Positions 1 to 6,361 of a stretch of DNA of 6,464 bases are shown piece after piece. The notes beneath the pieces are model-generated. The model had not been told where the DNA came from and ran no database searches. It saw only the letters and a list, made by a program, of their open reading frames with translations. Positions within the stretch are counted from its first letter, which is position 1; every line of letters begins with the position of its first letter. The stretch covers positions 1 through 6,464 of the forward strand of contig JALTLP010000106.1 in the NCBI GenBank assembly GCA_027001895.1, written 5' to 3'. Origin of the DNA: Chromatiales bacterium. GTDB taxonomy: Bacteria > Pseudomonadota > Gammaproteobacteria > UBA6429 > Thiohalophilaceae. Made by a program: the position numbers and the translations under genes.

Positions 1-1225
1 TCATCCTGGCATCTTTAGCTGGATAAATAGCACCATTAACTGACTTTACCAGTTTGTCCAGATCGTTAAGAAAGCTTAAAGTTCGTTCTCCCCGGTTAGG
101 AAAATCCAGTGCCAGTGTATATCCTTCACGCGGGAATGACATCAAACCACGAGACTTTATATTACCAAATCTTTTTAAAACAGACAGGAATGAAGCCATA
201 TTCTTTTCTGATACAAGTCTGAGAATCTCAGTAATAACATCCTTACCATCAGTCAATGGTACAACACATTGATGCTGGTAAAAGCCTTTCTTTCCATACA
301 TTCTGTTCCAGTTTAAAATATTATCCAACGGGTAAAAAAATGGCAGGAAATGAGTAGACGACTGTTCTAAATTACGATGTTGCATTTTAAAATATAACTG
401 GTTAAATATTTTTATAGAATATTTATTTAAAGCAAAACCAGGGAAATTAACAGGCACCTTCAACCTTTTTGGTTTCTTGTGCTTTGCAGAATATGCTACA
501 GGATGTTGAGTAGCATGATCACCTGTAAAATATACGCCCCGCCCCAGCTTATCTGCACGTGCGGTAGTATCTATCCATGCAACAGAGTATTCATTTTTAT
601 TCAGGTATTGTTCATCAAGTTCAAAAAAGTTAGCGACTGAAGAAAATATCTTTTTATCAACTGTAATATCAGAATTAATAATTTTCTTTAAACTGAATTC
701 AACCCAGGTCAGATAACCGGTCAGCCCCAGCCCGCCAATCGTTGCATAAAAATATTCCGGGTTTTCATCAGGGCTGCATAACATTGCCCTTCCATCAGAA
801 CGCAGCAATTCAAAGCATGTAACATGATTACCAAAACTGCCTACACGGTGATGATTTTTGCCATGCACATCATTGGCAACGGCACCGGCAACGGTAATAT
901 AACGGGTGCCAGGTGTAACCGGCAAAAACCAGCCATGCGGTACAATAACTGACAGGATATCATCAAATATTACGCCGGCTTCACATCGCAGAATGCCGTT
1001 GTCCTTATCAAATGCAAGAACATGATTAAGCCGTGATGAGTCTATCAATATGCCATCGTCATTAAGACAACTGTCACCATAACTACGCCCGTTACCAAAA
1101 GCAAGATAGGGTGGCTTTGTAAATTCTGGAGGAGTCAATGACCATGGAGGGATTAATACTGCTGAAGAGTTCTGTTTTGGAATCTGTCCCCATGACTGGT
1201 AACGTGAAGATATACATTTGTTCAT
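1..1225 (-). CDS. DprE1-like FAD-binding oxidase (decaprenylphosphoryl-ribose 2'-oxidase family), 3' end cut by window
   Basis: 408 codons are visible from the ATG at 1225 to the left edge, against about 461 residues for mycobacterial DprE1, so roughly 50 C-terminal residues are missing. The N-terminal half is an FAD_binding_4 (VAO/PCMH-type) domain with NGRSYGD at residues 45-51, the PGTR loop near 105-108 and HGKNHH at 121-126 followed by GSFGNHV, which is the DprE1 signature. In the C-terminal substrate domain, Lys351 (in LKRFG) and Lys404 (in YPAKD) match DprE1 Lys367 and Lys418. The residue matching DprE1 Cys387 is Ala372. In mycobacteria DprE1 oxidises the 2'-OH of decaprenylphosphoryl-ribose, and DprE2 then reduces it to the arabinose epimer. 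The start lies 7 bases after the stop of the UbiA-like gene that would supply its substrate, so the two may be translationally coupled. No clear Shine-Dalgarno is seen. Family assignment is strong. The exact sugar is inferred, and a generic sugar-lipid oxidase is the alternative. Confidence 0.88.
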   Translation of the reverse strand, partial: MNKCISSRYQSWGQIPKQNSSAVLIPPWSLTPPEFTKPPYLAFGNGRSYGDSCLNDDGILIDSSRLNHVLAFDKDNGILRCEAGVIFDDILSVIVPHGWFLPVTPGTRYITVAGAVANDVHGKNHHRVGSFGNHVTCFELLRSDGRAMLCSPDENPEYFYATIGGLGLTGYLTWVEFSLKKIINSDITVDKKIFSSVANFFELDEQYLNKNEYSVAWIDTTARADKLGRGVYFTGDHATQHPVAYSAKHKKPKRLKVPVNFPGFALNKYSIKIFNQLYFKMQHRNLEQSSTHFLPFFYPLDNILNWNRMYGKKGFYQHQCVVPLTDGKDVITEILRLVSEKNMASFLSVLKRFGNIKSRGLMSFPREGYTLALDFPNRGERTLSFLNDLDKLVKSVNGAIYPAKDARM

Positions 1226-1232
1226 AATATAA

Positions 1233-2111
1233 CTAAATTGCCAGAACAACACTAAGTATGCAAATAAATGCTACAACATAACTCTCCATGTCATGCAGTG
1301 CAAACAGGATAGGATCTTCATGTAACTCTCCACGGTTTGCAAGTAACCAGATACGGCTTAACCAGTAAAACAGCGCCGGAATAATAAACCACAACCATAT
1401 TGGTGATGTGTACTTGGTTATAACCAGCGGATCATGGATATAGAGTGCGACCACCAGTATGGCAATGTTACTTGCCGTAATCCCCATTCTCGATAAAATT
1501 GTAATATCTTCAACTTTATAACCACGATGAGACATATCCATCTCATTTCGTGCTTTCATATTAAACAGCTCAATATAACGTTTCAGTATTGCCAGACTGA
1601 TAAATATAAACAACGAAAATATGATTAACCAGTAAGATATTTCAACCCGGATAACAACAACCCCGGCAATAATCCGTAAAGTATACAAGCCACCCAGGAT
1701 TATAACATCTACGATTGCGACTTTTTTCAGTCCAAAAGAATAAAACAGTGTCAGCAAAAAATACCCAAGAAGAACAAGTACAAATTCCCTGTTAAGGGTA
1801 AATGCTATTGCAAACGATGTAATAACAAGTATCAACGTAATTATTCGTGCAAAATTAACAGAGATTATGTTTGCTGCAACAGGCCTGAATTTTTTTTCAG
1901 GGTGCTTCCGATCAGACTCTATATCACAAAGGTCATTAATAACATATACAGCAGAGGCGCACAGGTTAAATGCAAAAAATGCAATCACTGAATCCATAAA
2001 TCGGGCGCTATCAGAAAACGTATGAGAAAGAAGTAGTGGAGTGAAAATTAAACTGTTTTTCACCCACTGGTAAACTCTAATTTCTTTAATTAGTGCTGTT
2101 ACAATATTCAT
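1233..2111 (-). CDS. UbiA-family prenyltransferase, decaprenyl-phosphate phosphoribosyltransferase-like (DPPR synthase)
   Basis: A 292-residue polytopic membrane protein with about eight or nine hydrophobic segments, close to the roughly 300 residues of mycobacterial Rv3806c (UbiA). The first UbiA Asp-rich motif is NDLCDIESD at 59-67, followed by HPEKKFRPVAA at 70-80, a KxFRPxAA block typical of the phosphoribosyltransferase branch and not of quinone or heme prenyltransferases. The second motif is YSFGLKKVAIVD at 124-135, and LKRYIEL plus RGY follow near 176-198. Family members transfer 5-phosphoribose from PRPP to polyprenyl phosphate at the cytoplasmic membrane, the first committed step towards polyprenyl-phospho-D-arabinofuranose. 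The DprE1-like gene immediately downstream strongly supports this over a quinone role. No HAD phosphatase domain is fused, so the 5-phosphatase must be elsewhere. The start lies 34 bases after the WbpM-like stop, without an obvious Shine-Dalgarno. Lipid carrier length (decaprenyl or undecaprenyl) cannot be read from sequence. Confidence 0.88.
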   Translation of the reverse strand: MNIVTALIKEIRVYQWVKNSLIFTPLLLSHTFSDSARFMDSVIAFFAFNLCASAVYVINDLCDIESDRKHPEKKFRPVAANIISVNFARIITLILVITSFAIAFTLNREFVLVLLGYFLLTLFYSFGLKKVAIVDVIILGGLYTLRIIAGVVVIRVEISYWLIIFSLFIFISLAILKRYIELFNMKARNEMDMSHRGYKVEDITILSRMGITASNIAILVVALYIHDPLVITKYTSPIWLWFIIPALFYWLSRIWLLANRGELHEDPILFALHDMESYVVAFICILSVVLAI

Positions 2112-2145
2112 ATATTAAAGGGTTCTTCGGTTTGCTGGAAGAAAC

Positions 2146-4143
2146 TTAACTGCCTGGTTTAAGTTTTACTACCTTATCGTTTTTAGTGTTATCCTGAACT
2201 GACCGGTTTAATTCACTATTAAACCACAATGTGTCTTTAATTGATGAACTGGGGGTATACTCATTAATAACTTCTTTCATCAGACTTATAATCAACTCAC
2301 AATTATACTGGCTACAGGCTTTATCGAGTTGTGACAGAAATATCTGGATTCTTTCTGCAGATTCACAGGCTTCTTCGGCTCTCTGAATTCGTTTATGACT
2401 TGTTTTTACTACGTTATCACCGATTAAAAGTTCTTCATATAATTTTTCACCCGGTCGTAATCCGCTAAAGGTAATATCAATATCACCGGTTGTGCCATTA
2501 CCATCACTGACTTCCAGCCCCATCAGTCGTACCATTCTAATGGCCAGATCAAGTATTTTTACTGGTTCGCCCATATCCAGTACAAAAACATCACCCCCCT
2601 CCCCCAAAGAGCTGGCCTGGATAACAAGTTGTGCTGCTTCCGGAATGGTCATAAAGTAACGGATAATATCCGGATGTGTCACGGTTACCGGCCCACCCGA
2701 TAAAATTTGTTCACGAAACAAAGGGACGACGGAACCTGATGAGCCCAGTACATTGCCAAACCTTACCATGCAAAAACGGGTTTTTATATTTTCTTTTTTT
2801 GAATACGCCTGTAAAATTAACTCTGCAAAACGCTTGGTTGCCCCCATCAAATTTGTTGGCCGTACTGCTTTATCGGTTGAAATAAGCACAAACGTATCCA
2901 CACCATTTTCAATCGCTGCTTCAGCGGCAAAACTGGTACCAAAAATATTATTTCTTACACCTTCTATAATATTATATTCAACCAAAGGTACATGCTTATA
3001 TGCAGCGGCATGATATATGGTATTTACTTTACAGGCTTTAATCGACTGGGACAGTCTGAATTTATTCTGAACTGAACCTAAAACAGGAATAATCTCAACT
3101 GATAAATTATATTTCTTTAACTGATTATTTAACTCTTTTTCAATATTATACAGTGCGAACTCGGATTGTTCCAAAAGAACAAGAGATGCTGGATTTAACT
3201 TAACTATTTGCCGACATAACTCAGAACCAATTGAACCGCCAGCACCCGTTACCATCACCGCTTTATTTTCTACACATGCTTTTAACAGACTTTCATTTGG
3301 TGGAATCGCATCGCGCCCAAGCAAGTCAAGTACATCAACATCCTGTATTTCTTCAACACTGGCCTTACCTGATACAAGGTCTTCCATACCCGGTACAGTT
3401 CGCACATGCACGGGATAATCTTCAAGCGACTGTAACAGCACTCTACGTTTGGATTTTCGTACAGAAGGCATTGCCAGCAAAATTTGTTTAACATTATATC
3501 GGTCAATCAGTTCCTGCAGTTTTTCTCTTTTATAAACCTTAACACCATGTATCAGGTTACCTTGTATAAACCGGTCATCATCAATAAAAGCAACCACTTT
3601 GGAGTCATTCGCATTAACAAGCGCAGTTGCCAGTTGTACCCCTGCTGAACCGGCACCGTAGATAATGACAGCCTGTTTGTTCTTGTTCATCTGAATAACT
3701 GACATTAAGTAGGCTCGCATTAACACCCGACTGGCGCCGACAAGTAAAATTCCAAAACTAAAATACATAATAAATACAGAACGGGGAAAGCCGATAGTCT
3801 GTGTATACAAAACAAGCGCAGACAATACCAGAGTTGAAATTGCCATACCTTTAACAATAGCCCAGGCAACCTGGATACCCATGTAGCGAAGCAGGGAACT
3901 GTACAAACCAAAAGTATAAAAAACAGGAATAGTAATTACCGGTGCTGCGAGGATTATCCAGAAAAAGTTCTGAACATCAGGTTGTACATTATTAAACCTG
4001 ATTGCGAATGCTGCCCACAGACAAAAGGGTAAAATCAATAAGTCAACGCTGATTAGAATACTACGTTTAAGACGCCTGGAAGCATTGTGCACATCAAACG
4101 CCTTATGTACCAGTTCGATATATTTTTTATATTTTTGAACCAT
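2146..4143 (-). CDS. WbpM/FlaA1-type membrane UDP-N-acetylglucosamine 4,6-dehydratase (polysaccharide biosynthesis, CapD family)
   Basis: 665 residues from the chosen start, the size of Pseudomonas aeruginosa WbpM. About four membrane segments (roughly 29-50, 61-82, 93-114 and 120-140) are followed by a first Rossmann-like domain with GAGSAG at 163-168, then a second catalytic SDR domain with GAGGSIG at 300-306, YKHVP at 382-386, STDKAVRPTN at 422-431 and MGATK at 433-437. The usual SDR Tyr of YxxxK is Met, as in the altered Ser-Met-Lys triad described for WbpM. Homologues convert UDP-GlcNAc to the 4-keto-6-deoxy sugar used for QuiNAc, FucNAc or bacillosamine. An in-frame ATG at 4239 exists, but it would place 32 residues inside the upstream gene. 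The ATG at 4143 has an AAGGA 10 bases upstream and begins the conserved protein, so it is preferred. It lies 20 bases after the upstream stop. A G5-A-G6 run sits in the codons for GEGG (515-518). Final sugar product is unknown. Confidence 0.93.
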   Translation of the reverse strand: MVQKYKKYIELVHKAFDVHNASRRLKRSILISVDLLILPFCLWAAFAIRFNNVQPDVQNFFWIILAAPVITIPVFYTFGLYSSLLRYMGIQVAWAIVKGMAISTLVLSALVLYTQTIGFPRSVFIMYFSFGILLVGASRVLMRAYLMSVIQMNKNKQAVIIYGAGSAGVQLATALVNANDSKVVAFIDDDRFIQGNLIHGVKVYKREKLQELIDRYNVKQILLAMPSVRKSKRRVLLQSLEDYPVHVRTVPGMEDLVSGKASVEEIQDVDVLDLLGRDAIPPNESLLKACVENKAVMVTGAGGSIGSELCRQIVKLNPASLVLLEQSEFALYNIEKELNNQLKKYNLSVEIIPVLGSVQNKFRLSQSIKACKVNTIYHAAAYKHVPLVEYNIIEGVRNNIFGTSFAAEAAIENGVDTFVLISTDKAVRPTNLMGATKRFAELILQAYSKKENIKTRFCMVRFGNVLGSSGSVVPLFREQILSGGPVTVTHPDIIRYFMTIPEAAQLVIQASSLGEGGDVFVLDMGEPVKILDLAIRMVRLMGLEVSDGNGTTGDIDITFSGLRPGEKLYEELLIGDNVVKTSHKRIQRAEEACESAERIQIFLSQLDKACSQYNCELIISLMKEVINEYTPSSSIKDTLWFNSELNRSVQDNTKNDKVVKLKPGS

Positions 4144-4153
4144 ACCCAAATTA

Positions 4154-4158
4154 TCCTT
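4154..4158 (-). promoter_or_regulatory. Shine-Dalgarno AAGGA deciding the WbpM-like start
   Basis: On the minus strand AAGGA lies 10 bases before the ATG at 4143, in the short gap after the stop of the phosphoglycosyltransferase gene. It supports the 665-residue start over the longer in-frame ATG at 4239. It is the clearest ribosome binding site in the window. Confidence 0.6.
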
Positions 4159-4163
4159 AATAT

Positions 4164-5195
4164 TTATTTTTTTAACTTCGTGTCTACTAAAAACAGCATC
4201 ATGCCAGAGAACAATAAGAACAGTAGTAATATTCCCCATTGCATTGCCGCAGTATCCATAAACAAAACAAGCAATATCCCGATAACGGAACTGAGTATCA
4301 TCAACAAATACTCAAGTAGCAATGTTTTTTTATTTCCCACTCCTGACAGCACCAGCCGTTGGTAATAATGCGTTCGGTGTGCCTCCCAGAATTTTTCTTT
4401 ACGCGCAATACGTTTAACCAATGTTACCGTTGCATCCAGAAAAAACGGCATAAATATAACGAGGCCAATCCAGAATGGGAATACCTGGTTTAAATCTGCC
4501 CATAAAATAAAAAAAGCAACAAACATACCAAGTAGTGTAGAACCCACATCGCCTAGGAATATTTTAGCTGGTGGAAGATTAAATACAAGAAATCCGAGTG
4601 TTGCGGCAACCACCAGCAAGTTTATCAGCGCAAAACTACTGTCTCCGCGGTAAAAAGCAATAATTGCAAAACTTGTAAAACCAATAAGAGCCATGCCACC
4701 GGCGAATCCATCCATTCCATCCATAAAATTATACATATTAACTGTCCAGACAATAAATATAACCGAAATAACAATACTCACGGGTTTATGCAGGATAATT
4801 TCGATACCAGGAAGTGAAATAGCCGTTAATGCCAGCCCTTTGAAAACCAGCATCGTTGCAACAACAAACTGTACCAGTAAACGAAGTGACGATGATACTG
4901 AGCGCATATCATCAATAAAAGCCAACAATAAAATAACAAGGCCATAAGGCAGAATTGAAACAAGCTCAGAGTCCAGTTGCTTGCTTAAATAGAACAAACC
5001 AGCAATAGCGGCCAGTACAACGGCAAGTCCGCCGGTTCTTGGTCGGGGAATACTGTGCAAGGAACGATGGTTTGGAACATCCATAATACCGAGTCGCCTG
5101 GCAACGGTTACAAGAACAAATGTAGAAACGGCTGATAGCAGAGTCACACTTGTTAACACTACGGCAAACCGGGAAACAAAGTCAGCAAGATCCAT
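4164..5195 (-). CDS. WbpL/WecA-type polyprenyl-phosphate HexNAc-1-phosphate transferase (glycosyltransferase family 4)
   Basis: A 343-residue polytopic membrane protein, near WbpL in length (about 340) and shorter than WecA. Order of motifs: the N-terminal cytoplasmic block DVPNHRSLHSIPRPRTGG at 39-56, the Asp-Asp pair in FIDDMRS at 93-99, NFMDGMDGFAGG at 156-167 (the NxxDGxDGLA motif), FLGDVGST at 213-220, and EAHRTHYYQRL at 271-281, which takes the place of the His-rich loop used for sugar recognition. The family transfers a phospho-sugar from a UDP-sugar to undecaprenyl phosphate at the inner membrane and so starts O-antigen, capsule or related glycans. Pairing with the WbpM-like dehydratase 20 bases downstream suggests a FucNAc-, QuiNAc- or GlcNAc-type first sugar, but sequence does not settle which. 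The start at 5195 keeps a short hydrophilic segment before the first helix. It lies 37 bases after the rfaH stop and has no clear Shine-Dalgarno. MraY is excluded by the RSLHSIPRPRTGG block and the operon context. Confidence 0.93.
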   Translation of the reverse strand: MDLADFVSRFAVVLTSVTLLSAVSTFVLVTVARRLGIMDVPNHRSLHSIPRPRTGGLAVVLAAIAGLFYLSKQLDSELVSILPYGLVILLLAFIDDMRSVSSSLRLLVQFVVATMLVFKGLALTAISLPGIEIILHKPVSIVISVIFIVWTVNMYNFMDGMDGFAGGMALIGFTSFAIIAFYRGDSSFALINLLVVAATLGFLVFNLPPAKIFLGDVGSTLLGMFVAFFILWADLNQVFPFWIGLVIFMPFFLDATVTLVKRIARKEKFWEAHRTHYYQRLVLSGVGNKKTLLLEYLLMILSSVIGILLVLFMDTAAMQWGILLLFLLFSGMMLFLVDTKLKK

Positions 5196-5232
5196 TTATA
5201 AGAGAATTCTATTTTTGTTGTTATGAACAGCG

Positions 5233-5757
5233 TTAGCTAATTTTTTCGAGATCATCAATATCAACTTTAACCTGAGACTGGTTACCCATAACATCGAGCA
5301 ATATCAACACCCGTTCTTCACCCGATCTTGCTTTAAAAACTCCCTCGTAACCGGTCATTGCACCACTTGCAATTCGAACATGATCGCCCACTGCGAACTG
5401 ATAATCTTCTTCGTGCAGACCTGTATCAGGATTTTCCTGTTGTTTTAATAAAGTGATAAGTTCATCCGAAACCGTTGCCGGGTATTGGGTAAAACGCACC
5501 AGGTTTGCAACCCCAATCGTTGAACGAATGAGCGACCAATTATCGGTTGTCCTGTTTAATGAAATAAAGAGATATCGTGGAAAAAAAGCCTCAATACTTG
5601 TTATGCGTCGTCCATTGCGCTTACGAGACTTCTGAATAAGTGGTAAGTAAGTCGTATAACCCTGCCGCTCAAGGTTTTCCTGGGCCACTTTTTCTTTTTT
5701 AGGCTTTGTGTAAACCAAATACCATGATTTACCAGCAATCTGAGTTTTAGAATCCAT
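5233..5757 (-). CDS. rfaH: RfaH-family transcription antitermination protein (NusG paralogue)
   Basis: 174 residues against 162 for Escherichia coli RfaH, the difference being mainly about nine extra N-terminal residues before SWYLVYTKPKKE. The NGN domain runs to about residue 105 and carries NLERQGYTTYLP at 28-39 and FFPRYLFISL at 58-67. A linker follows, then a KOW domain with VGDHVRIASGAMTGYEGVF at 123-141. RfaH binds RNA polymerase paused at an ops element and suppresses termination while recruiting ribosomes in long polysaccharide and LPS operons. Glu56, Phe141 and Arg149 line up with E. coli Glu48, Phe130 and Arg138, which hold the two domains together in the autoinhibited state. NusG has no acid at the first of these positions, so this is a specialised paralogue and not NusG. 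It leads the glycan operon, 37 bases before the phosphoglycosyltransferase. The ATG at 5757 is the only Met before the domain and has no clear Shine-Dalgarno. Confidence 0.93.
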   Translation of the reverse strand: MDSKTQIAGKSWYLVYTKPKKEKVAQENLERQGYTTYLPLIQKSRKRNGRRITSIEAFFPRYLFISLNRTTDNWSLIRSTIGVANLVRFTQYPATVSDELITLLKQQENPDTGLHEEDYQFAVGDHVRIASGAMTGYEGVFKARSGEERVLILLDVMGNQSQVKVDIDDLEKIS

Positions 5758-5920
5758 TATTTCGTAAAGAAACCCGTTTATCCAGGAAACATATTGTAGT
5801 TATTAAAAAAGTGTAGCATAGCCGGGCAATCTATTGAAATAATATCAGCACAAAATACGCATAAATTAGCAGTAAAATTAATAACTTAAATACTTGACTT
5901 ACGCTAATTACAGTCAGGGA
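5758..5920. other. Intergenic spacer upstream of rfaH
   Basis: A 163-base AT-rich spacer between the 125-residue unknown gene and rfaH. It holds the weak promoter candidate and two related ACGC...AATTA...CAGT segments (5857-5873 and 5901-5914). I see no convincing terminator after the unknown gene, so transcription may read through into rfaH. No complete ops element is visible. Confidence 0.5.
5810..5838 (-). promoter_or_regulatory. Candidate promoter for rfaH and the glycan operon
   Basis: On the minus strand an extended -10 (TG, one base, then TACACT at 5815-5810) lies 17 bases after a weak -35 TTCAAT (5838-5833). The start point would fall near 5803, giving a leader of about 45 bases before the rfaH ATG. 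Only 4 of 6 bases match the -10 consensus and 3 of 6 the -35, so this is tentative. Confidence 0.35.
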
Positions 5921-6298
5921 TTAATACTCCCCCAGATAGGGGGCAAGGCTGTTTTCACTAACCGGAAACTGTAATACAGCATGCAAAGTCAGAATCTCGT
6001 TGAGTTTATCGACATATTGACGCTCTTTTTTATCAACCAGCACGATAACCTTCGCCTCCGGAGCATATTTTTGCAAACTATAGAGCAAAACATCGAGATT
6101 ACTGATGTTAACCCCCGCATAATTATTGCCGTAACCATAAAAGAACTCGGCAACGATGTAATCGGGAGACTGCTTCTTTAAGCCAGCCAGGGCTTTACGC
6201 ATTGAACTGAAAGTGTACTCAGTCAGCCCTCTGGAGGCATAAAATGAAGATAATTTTGGATGTAAGGGGGATTCAATAATTGAAAACAAAATCGGCAT
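5921..6298 (-). CDS. Hypothetical protein, 125 residues, receiver-like (CheY/flavodoxin-type) outline
   Basis: I do not recognise this protein. The ATG at 6298 is chosen because the residues before it (from an ATG at 6361) are Cys- and Tyr-rich, overlap the tRNA-like fragment and the candidate promoter, and look non-coding. The protein has no membrane segment or signal peptide. Its pattern alternates strands and helices: SPDYIVAEFFYG at 44-55, a helix at about 67-79, KVIVLVDKKE at 83-92, a helix at about 93-103, then AVLQFPVSENSLAPYL at 107-122. This resembles the second half of a response-regulator receiver, where PDxxxxD, a central strand and a KP-type strand end occur. Glu51 or a nearby residue replaces the phospho-Asp and the final Lys is absent, so any receiver would be non-phosphorylatable. 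It lies 163 bases upstream of rfaH on the same strand. Whether it belongs to the operon or has a regulatory role is unknown. Confidence 0.7.
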   Translation of the reverse strand: MPILFSIIESPLHPKLSSFYASRGLTEYTFSSMRKALAGLKKQSPDYIVAEFFYGYGNNYAGVNISNLDVLLYSLQKYAPEAKVIVLVDKKERQYVDKLNEILTLHAVLQFPVSENSLAPYLGEY

Positions 6299-6331
6299 TA
6301 TTCGTTGTATCCAGATGAAATCACAAACTGG

Positions 6332-6361
6332 ATAATAACAAACACACACATTTTGAACCAA
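6332..6361 (-). promoter_or_regulatory. Candidate promoter for the 125-residue unknown gene
   Basis: On the minus strand TTGGTT (6361-6356) and TATTAT (6337-6332) are separated by 18 bases. The -10 matches 5 of 6 consensus bases and the -35 matches 3. The expected start near 6325 gives a leader of about 27 bases before the ATG at 6298. The -35 lies inside the T-arm-like part of the tRNA-like fragment. Confidence 0.4.

Noticed and set aside
54..272. A 72-residue plus-strand open frame opposite the oxidase
   Set aside because: It lies wholly antisense to conserved DprE1-like coding sequence and has no domain features.
4144..4239. A 32-residue N-terminal extension of the WbpM-like protein from an ATG at 4239
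   Set aside because: It would lie almost entirely inside the phosphoglycosyltransferase gene, is unlike the family N-terminus, and the ATG at 4143 has a Shine-Dalgarno and gives the usual 665-residue length.
2676..4365. Several plus-strand and other-frame open frames of 60-92 residues opposite the dehydratase and transferase genes
   Set aside because: They overlap well-supported genes, show no recognisable domains and have the composition of antisense or frame shadows.
5758..5920. An ops element for RfaH in the rfaH leader
   Set aside because: Only the partial core TAGCGT is present (5906-5901, minus strand). The GGCGG part is missing, and it lies upstream of the candidate transcription start.
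6308..6334. Inverted repeat TATCCAG...CTGGATA upstream of the unknown gene, considered as a translation-control hairpin
   Set aside because: The loop is 13 bases and the upstream arm overlaps the candidate -10 element, so the full hairpin would probably not be transcribed.
6341..6350. Short AC dinucleotide run as a phase-variation repeat
   Set aside because: Only about five units, outside coding sequence and common by chance.
6299..6361. A longer start (ATG at 6361) for the 125-residue unknown protein
   Set aside because: The extra 21 residues are Cys- and Tyr-rich, overlap the tRNA-like fragment and the candidate promoter, and would have no leader if that promoter is used.
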